A stretch of DNA of 54,713 bases from an uncultured Oscillospiraceae bacterium (GTDB lineage: Bacteria; Bacillota; Clostridia; Oscillospirales; Oscillospiraceae), in contig CAAFLG010000033.1 in the NCBI GenBank assembly GCA_900763705.1, positions 1-54,713 of the forward strand, written 5' to 3'. Each line of letters starts with the position of its first letter. Position 1 is the stretch's first letter. The notes under the pieces were generated by a model. That model worked only from the letters and a program-made list of their open reading frames with translations, was not told the DNA's origin and searched no databases. This document shows positions 50,124-54,713 of the stretch, in pieces. The position numbers were made by a program, and so were the translations under genes.

Positions 50124-51611
50124 ATGTCCATCGACATGAAGTATTTTGAGGAAATGGAAGCGAAGATCCCGCACGGCAAGGTGCGCACGCGCTTCGCCCC
50201 CTCCCCCACGGGCTATATGCACGTTGGCAACCTGCGCACCGCGCTCTACACCTATCTCATCGCCCGCCACGCCGGCGGCACCTTCATCCTCCGCATCGAG
50301 GATACCGACCAGGGCCGTCTGGTCGAGGGCGCAACGGACGTCATCTACCGCACGATGGCCGAGTGCGGCCTCTCCCACGACGAAGGCCCCGACGTCGGCG
50401 GTCCTGTCGCCCCGTACATCCAGAGCGAGCGCCGCGACACCTACGGCAAGTATGCAGAGCTCCTGGTCGAGCGCGGCCACGCCTATTACTGCTTCTGTGA
50501 AAAGGCAGAGAGCGAGGAGGACAGCGGCGAATTTGACCGCGCGGACGATCCCTGCCGCGACCTGCCGCTCGAAGAGGCCAAGGCGCGCGTCGCCGCGGGC
50601 GAGCCCTACGTCATTCGCCAGCGTATCCCGAAGGACGGCACCACGACCTTCCACGATGCAAGCTTCGGCGACATCACGGTGGAGAATAAGACGCTCGACG
50701 ATCAGGTGCTCTTGAAGCGCGACGGTCTGCCGACCTACAACTTTGCCAACGTCATCGACGACCACCTCATGGGAATCACCCATGTTGTGCGCGGCAGCGA
50801 GTACCTCTCCTCCGCGCCGAAGTACAACCTCCTTTATGAGGGCTTTGGCTGGGAAATCCCGACCTATGTGCACTGCTCCCCCGTCATGCGCGACGCGCAG
50901 CACAAAATGAGCAAGCGCAACGGCGACCCGAGCTATGAGGACTTGAAGGCGCAGGGCTACCTGACGCCCGCCATCCTCAACTATGTTGCCCTCCTCGGCT
51001 GGTCGCCGCGCGGCGAGCAGAGCGAGCAGGAGTTCTTCACGCTCGAGGAGCTCGTGGAAGCCTTTGACATTGGCGGCATCTCCAAGTCCCCCGCCATCTT
51101 CGACATTGAAAAGCTCACCTATTTCAACGCCAACTATCTGCGCAACCTTACGCCGGAAGAATTCTGCAAGGTCGCCGAGCCTTATATCCGTGAGAGCGTC
51201 AAGAACGAGGCGTATTCCGCCTCCGAGATCGCAGCTCTCCTGCAGGCCCGCTGCGAGAAGCTCACTGACATTCCCGAGAAGGTCGACTTCTTCGATGCGC
51301 TTCCCGATTACAGCGTTGAGTTCTACACGAACAAGAAGTCCAAGACCAATGCGGAGGTCTCGCTCGAGATGCTCACGAAGGTCCTTCCAAAGCTCGAGGA
51401 ACTTCCCGAGTGGACGAACGACGCGATCCACGATATGCTCGTTTCCTTCGCTGAGGAGCTCGGCGTGAAGAACGCGACGCTCATGTGGCCGCTGCGCATC
51501 GCCGTGGCAGGCAAGCTCGTCACGCCCGGCGGCGCGGTGGAGATCTGCCGCATCCTTGGCCGCGAGGAGACAATTGCGCGCGTCAAGGCCGGTATCGCCA
51601 AGCTTTCATGA
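50124..51611 (+). CDS. gltX: Glutamyl-tRNA synthetase
   Basis: Class I synthetase for glutamate, 495 residues. The HIGH-equivalent is RFAPSPTGYMHVGNLRTALY (residues 23-42), followed by ILRIEDTDQGRLVEGATDVIY. KMSKS is in HKMSKRNGDPSYEDLKAQGY. The C-terminal anticodon-binding domain runs from about residue 330 (YFNANYLRNLTPEEF) to FAEELGVKNATLMWPLRIAV. AGGAGG precedes the start. Together with glnS in this window it argues for direct charging of both tRNAs. Its last codons overlap the SpoIIM-like start by 4 nt. Confidence 0.96.
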   Translation: MSIDMKYFEEMEAKIPHGKVRTRFAPSPTGYMHVGNLRTALYTYLIARHAGGTFILRIEDTDQGRLVEGATDVIYRTMAECGLSHDEGPDVGGPVAPYIQSERRDTYGKYAELLVERGHAYYCFCEKAESEEDSGEFDRADDPCRDLPLEEAKARVAAGEPYVIRQRIPKDGTTTFHDASFGDITVENKTLDDQVLLKRDGLPTYNFANVIDDHLMGITHVVRGSEYLSSAPKYNLLYEGFGWEIPTYVHCSPVMRDAQHKMSKRNGDPSYEDLKAQGYLTPAILNYVALLGWSPRGEQSEQEFFTLEELVEAFDIGGISKSPAIFDIEKLTYFNANYLRNLTPEEFCKVAEPYIRESVKNEAYSASEIAALLQARCEKLTDIPEKVDFFDALPDYSVEFYTNKKSKTNAEVSLEMLTKVLPKLEELPEWTNDAIHDMLVSFAEELGVKNATLMWPLRIAVAGKLVTPGGAVEICRILGREETIARVKAGIAKLS

Positions 51612-52219
51612 TCGACCGCTGCTGCCCCACGCTCTCGCGCGGCCTTCTCAAGCGCGAATTTGTAAACACCGCCGCCGCGTTCGGTGTGTTGGTGCTGCTG
51701 GGCTTTGCCGTGTCGATGCTCCGCCCGGCGTTTGCACAGGGTGTGCTCGAGCGCTTCACCGCGCAGCTTGAGCAGCTCGGCCTCACGGACGATGTGCCGC
51801 AGGCGGAGCTGCTCGCGACGCTCTTTTTCAACAATGTCACGGCGGCGCTTCTTTCCATGCTCTACGGGCTCATCCCCTTTGTGCCGCTCAGCGCGCTTGC
51901 GATCGGCACAAACGCGCTGATGCTCGGCGCGTTTGCCGCGCTGTATCTGATGCAGGGCTACGGCCTCGGCGTTTACCTTGTCGGCATCCTGCCGCACGGT
52001 GTCTTTGAGCTCACAGCGCTCATCCTCGCCTGCACGCTGGGACTTCTCATCTGCCGCACGGGAACCGACCGTTTCCGCCGCAAAAAGGAGGCCGTCCCCC
52101 TCTGGCCGCGCCTTCAGGACTGTCTGCGCGTTTTTCTCTTTGCCGTCGTGCCGCTGCTTGCCCTTGCCGCGCTCATCGAAGCATACATCACCCCCGTACT
52201 TTTGAAGCTCGCGATGTGA
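51608..52219 (+). CDS. spoIIM: Stage II sporulation protein M-like membrane protein
   Basis: A 203-residue membrane protein of the SpoIIM/DUF95 family, which in Bacillus works with SpoIID and SpoIIP in engulfment. Six or so hydrophobic segments are visible (AAFGVLVLLGFAVSML, FFNNVTAALLSMLYGLIPFVPLSALAIGTNALMLGAF, and the conserved LVGILPHGVFELTALILA near residues 119-136). ATG 51608 overlaps the gltX stop (ATGA). The small DUF95 group also includes non-sporulation proteins, so the role is inferred. Confidence 0.82.
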   Translation: MIDRCCPTLSRGLLKREFVNTAAAFGVLVLLGFAVSMLRPAFAQGVLERFTAQLEQLGLTDDVPQAELLATLFFNNVTAALLSMLYGLIPFVPLSALAIGTNALMLGAFAALYLMQGYGLGVYLVGILPHGVFELTALILACTLGLLICRTGTDRFRRKKEAVPLWPRLQDCLRVFLFAVVPLLALAALIEAYITPVLLKLAM

Positions 52220-52229
52220 CCGGCAACGG

Positions 52230-52345
52230 TTGACTTTCGCATGCCACATCGATATAATGAACCTGTCGAAATATTGTAGAATTTTGTCTGCTGTTTCTTC
52301 AGGACTTGAGGAAAAGCACCGCAGCCGCGGCGCTTTTCCTTTTTC
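52230..52345 (+). promoter_or_regulatory. MATE gene promoter and terminator-like leader hairpin
   Basis: TTGACT (52230-52235) and TATAAT (52253-52258) are 17 nt apart. The leader then contains AGGAAAAGC (52309-52317) pairing with GCTTTTCCT (52332-52340), with an inner CCGC/GCGG stem and a T-run after it. That is an intrinsic terminator about 70 nt before the ATG at 52412. It may attenuate the MATE gene; no known riboswitch fold was recognised. Confidence 0.6.
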
Positions 52346-52411
52346 ACCAGTCATCGCCGCATCAGAGAGTGTACAGTCGTCCCGCTGCCGGGACGGGAAA
52401 GAGAGGATGCT

Positions 52412-53776
52412 ATGGCACAGCCTGCCGCTGTCGGAAGACGAACCGTCCAGAACATGACCGAGGGGAATCCCGTTTCCCTGATCCTGCGCTTTGCGCTGCC
52501 CGTCTTCATCAGTCAGGTCTTTCAGCAGCTTTACAGCACGGCCGACGCTTTCATCGTGGGAAAGTACCTCGGCACGAACGCCTTTGCCGCTGTCAGCTCG
52601 TCCGGCACGCTCATCATGCTGCTCACGAGCCTCTTCATCGGCACGTCGATGGGCGCGGGCGTCGCCATCTCCAAGTACTTCGGCGCTGGCGACTATGAAA
52701 ATGTCTCGCGCGCCATCCACACGAACCTTGCCTTCGGCATCGTCTCCGGCGCGATCCTGACCGTTATCGGCGTATTCCTTACGCCGACGTTCCTCATCTG
52801 GATGAATACCGATGCTCAGGTCATGCCGCAGGCGGTCGAATACTTCCGCTACTATTTCCTCGGCGTGCTGGCAACGGTCCTCTACAATATGTGCACGAGC
52901 ATTTTGAACGCCCTTGGCGACAGCCGCCGCCCGTTGCACTACCTCATCGTTTCCTCGCTCATCAACATCGCCCTCGACATTCTCTTCATCGGCGTGTTTC
53001 ACTGGGGCGTGTGGTCCGCCGCCGTGGCGACCGTCATCTCGCAGGGCACGAGCTGCGTGCTCTGCCTCATCCACCTGCTCAAAAAGGGCGAGGTCTATAC
53101 CGTCACGCCGCGCAACATTCGTTTCCATAGTGGGATGCTCAGTGAGATCATCCGCTACGGCCTTCCCTCCGGCGTGCAGAACTGCGTCATCGGCCTTGCC
53201 AACGTCATCGTCCAGTCGCAGATCAACTCCTTCGGTATGCTCGCCATGGCTGCCTACGGCGCGCACTGCAAGATCGAGGGCTTTGCCTTCCTGCCCATCA
53301 CGAGCTTTACGATGGCCTGCACCACCTTCGTCGGGCAAAACCTCGGCGCCAAGCAGTATGATCGCGCCAAGCGCGGCGCGCGCTTCTGCATCCTCCTCGC
53401 CGTCATCATGGCTGAGCTGATCGGCCTGTGCTACTACATCTGGGCGAGCGAGCTCATCACGCTCTTCGACGGTACGCCCGGCGTTGTCGCCCTCGGCGTG
53501 CAGCAGGCGCGCACGGTGTCGCTCTTCTACTGTCTGCTCGCCTTCTCGCACTCCATCGCCGCCGTCTGCCGCGGCGCGGGCCGCGCGGTCGTGCCGATGA
53601 TGATCATGCTCTCGGTCTGGTGTGTCATCCGCATTATCTACATCATGCTCGTGGTCCACTTTATCGGTGAGATCGGTTACATCTACTGGGCCTATCCCCT
53701 CACCTGGGCCATCAGCTCCACCATTTACCTCATTTATTACCTGCGCTCCGACTGGGTGCATGGCTTTGAAAGGTGA
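52412..53776 (+). CDS. MATE family efflux transporter
   Basis: A 454-residue exporter with about 12 membrane helices and two MATE halves. The first half starts NPVSLILRFALPVFISQVFQQLYSTADAFIVGKYLG (residues 20-55), a typical Na+/H+-coupled MATE signature. The second half starts IIRYGLPSGVQNCVIGLANVIVQSQIN. GAGAGGATGCT precedes the ATG. Substrate is unknown; many MATE proteins export cationic drugs or metabolites. A terminator hairpin in its leader suggests regulated read-through. Confidence 0.92.
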   Translation: MAQPAAVGRRTVQNMTEGNPVSLILRFALPVFISQVFQQLYSTADAFIVGKYLGTNAFAAVSSSGTLIMLLTSLFIGTSMGAGVAISKYFGAGDYENVSRAIHTNLAFGIVSGAILTVIGVFLTPTFLIWMNTDAQVMPQAVEYFRYYFLGVLATVLYNMCTSILNALGDSRRPLHYLIVSSLINIALDILFIGVFHWGVWSAAVATVISQGTSCVLCLIHLLKKGEVYTVTPRNIRFHSGMLSEIIRYGLPSGVQNCVIGLANVIVQSQINSFGMLAMAAYGAHCKIEGFAFLPITSFTMACTTFVGQNLGAKQYDRAKRGARFCILLAVIMAELIGLCYYIWASELITLFDGTPGVVALGVQQARTVSLFYCLLAFSHSIAAVCRGAGRAVVPMMIMLSVWCVIRIIYIMLVVHFIGEIGYIYWAYPLTWAISSTIYLIYYLRSDWVHGFER

Positions 53777-53781
53777 TCTCC

Positions 53782-54399
53782 ATGCCGACTCCCACGTTTC
53801 GTTTCCGCGTCGCTACGCCGGACGACGCGCCGGCGCTGCGAGCGATCTACGCGCCCTATGTCGAGCGGACGGCCATTTCGTTTGAATACGATGTGCCCTC
53901 TCTCGAGGAATTCCGCCGCCGCATCGCGGATTTTTCGCGGACCTATCCCTATCTCATCGCCGAGGATGCCTCCGGCCACGCGCTCGGCTATGCCTACACG
54001 CACACCTTCATCCCCCGCGCGGCCTACGACCGCTGCGCGGAGACGACGATCTACCTCTCGCTCGAGGCGCGCCATCAGGGCCTCGGCAAGCGCCTTTACC
54101 GCGCGCTCGAGGATATTTCCCGCGCGCAGGGCATCTGCAACCTCTATGCCTGCATCGGCGAGCCGCAGGGCGAAGGCGACGAATACCTGACGGACAACAG
54201 CATCCGCTTCCACGAGCATTTGGGCTTCCGCCGCATCGGGGTATTCCGGCGCTGCGGTTACAAGTTTGGCCGCTGGTACGATATGTCCTGGGCAGAAAAG
54301 CTGCTGGGCGAGCCCCCGAAAGCGCCCGAGCCGATCATCCCCTTCCCGCAGCTCGATCGCACGCTTGTCGCGCAGATCCTCCGCCGCGCCGCGGAATGA
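53782..54399 (+). CDS. GNAT acetyltransferase (phosphinothricin/methionine-sulfoximine type)
   Basis: A 205-residue GNAT of the Pat/MnaT type. It begins FRVATPDDAPALRAIYAPYVERTAISFEYDVPS, has the acetyl-CoA segment LSLEARHQGLGKRLYRALEDI near residues 95-115, and SIRFHEHLGFRRIGVFRRCGYKFGRWYDMSW. ATG 53782 is preferred because AAAGGTGA precedes it, over an earlier GTG at 53773. It lies 5 nt after the MATE stop, so they are likely one operon. Many such enzymes detoxify N-linked or amino-acid analogues. Confidence 0.88.
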   Translation: MPTPTFRFRVATPDDAPALRAIYAPYVERTAISFEYDVPSLEEFRRRIADFSRTYPYLIAEDASGHALGYAYTHTFIPRAAYDRCAETTIYLSLEARHQGLGKRLYRALEDISRAQGICNLYACIGEPQGEGDEYLTDNSIRFHEHLGFRRIGVFRRCGYKFGRWYDMSWAEKLLGEPPKAPEPIIPFPQLDRTLVAQILRRAAE

Positions 54400-54475
54400 A
54401 GAATTCCACAAGTGGGACAGCGCCGCCTTTCATCAAGAATATTCTCCCCTATCGATTACTGACAAGATAATACTG

Positions 54476-54505
54476 AGCCCGCACGCGATTCATTGCGTGC
54501 GGGCT
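54476..54505 (+). terminator. Terminator after the GNAT gene
   Basis: AGCCCGCACGC (54476-54486) and GCGTGCGGGCT (54495-54505) form an 11-bp stem followed by TATT. It ends the MATE-GNAT unit. Nothing else is supported in 54400-54572. Confidence 0.75.
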
Positions 54506-54572
54506 TATTGCTGCCTGTGGAGGCGGGGCGGCGTCTTGCTTTTTTCAGGCGTGTGCGGGAATAGAAGAAACG

Positions 54573-54604
54573 AAAAGAAGACACTCGAATGAGTGTCTTC
54601 TTTT
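54573..54604 (-). terminator. Terminator after the rRNA operon
   Basis: AAAAGAAGACACTC (54573-54586) and GAGTGTCTTCTTTT (54591-54604) form a 14-bp stem with loop GAAT. It lies directly beyond the 3' end of the 5S rRNA on the minus strand, so it should end that rRNA operon. Confidence 0.8.
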
Positions 54605-54609
54605 TGTGT

Positions 54610-54713
<104 letters not shown>

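Noticed and set aside
51323..53761. Long minus-strand open frame opposite gltX, SpoIIM-like and MATE genes
   Set aside because: It spans three well-supported plus-strand genes, so it is a shadow frame.

Overview
The window reads as a high-GC, spore-forming member of the Clostridia, most like the Oscillospiraceae. The evidence is three sporulation sigma factors (SigG, SigF, SigE) with their partners SpoIIAA/SpoIIAB, SpoIIGA, SpoIIM and a YlmC/YmxH protein, T-box leaders, AGGAGG-type ribosome binding sites, LexA boxes of the Gram-positive form and no outer-membrane genes. Nearly all of it is vertically inherited core genome. I found no integrase, transposase, phage structural gene, CRISPR array or tRNA gene.

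Layout. 1-5 kb: the 3' end of rpsB is off the window; then ylmC/ymxH, a GltS-type symporter, sigG and a COG2509 FAD dehydrogenase. 4.9-6.0 kb: two inverted copies of a roughly 300-bp structured repeat flank a small xre gene and a divergent 50-residue protein. 6-13 kb: glnS, an RNase M5-like toprim gene, and an xre-comEC-holA block, then a third copy of the repeat and a HIT protein. 13-17 kb: a T-box-led operon runs lipoprotein, CAT-like acetyltransferase, alaS, DUF4250. 17-25 kb: an erythromycin-esterase-like gene with a membrane-bound XRE regulator, EamA transporters, a U32 protein (TrhP-like), mltG, a cysteine-rich 51-residue peptide, a thymidylate kinase and a WecG/TagA glycosyltransferase.

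25-33 kb: a DNA-repair block (AlkZ-like glycosylase, pcrA, and a LexA-controlled operon of a 40-residue membrane peptide plus the TIGR03916/TIGR03915 pair) collides with the spoIIAA-spoIIAB-sigF operon. 33-43 kb: a LOG protein, a GNAT, an FeS aldo-keto reductase, a second T-box operon (YcxB-like protein then valS), spoIIGA-sigE, rarA-DUF951-29-residue peptide, a LURP-one protein and nth. 43-54.7 kb: an ECF sigma/anti-sigma-like pair, an unrecognised three-gene cluster, wecB-tagO-type envelope genes, trpS, gltX-spoIIM, a MATE exporter with a possible attenuator plus a GNAT, and the 3' part of a 5S rRNA gene.

How the parts connect. Aminoacyl-tRNA synthetases are frequent (glnS, alaS, valS, trpS, gltX), and two are preceded by T-boxes that also control unrelated upstream genes. 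The SOS operon is the clearest candidate for a little-described system: a near-ideal sigma-A promoter carries one perfect LexA box in its spacer and a second near the start site, and its first gene is a tiny membrane peptide. The three-copy repeat shows compensatory base changes in two internal hairpins, so its structure appears to be selected.
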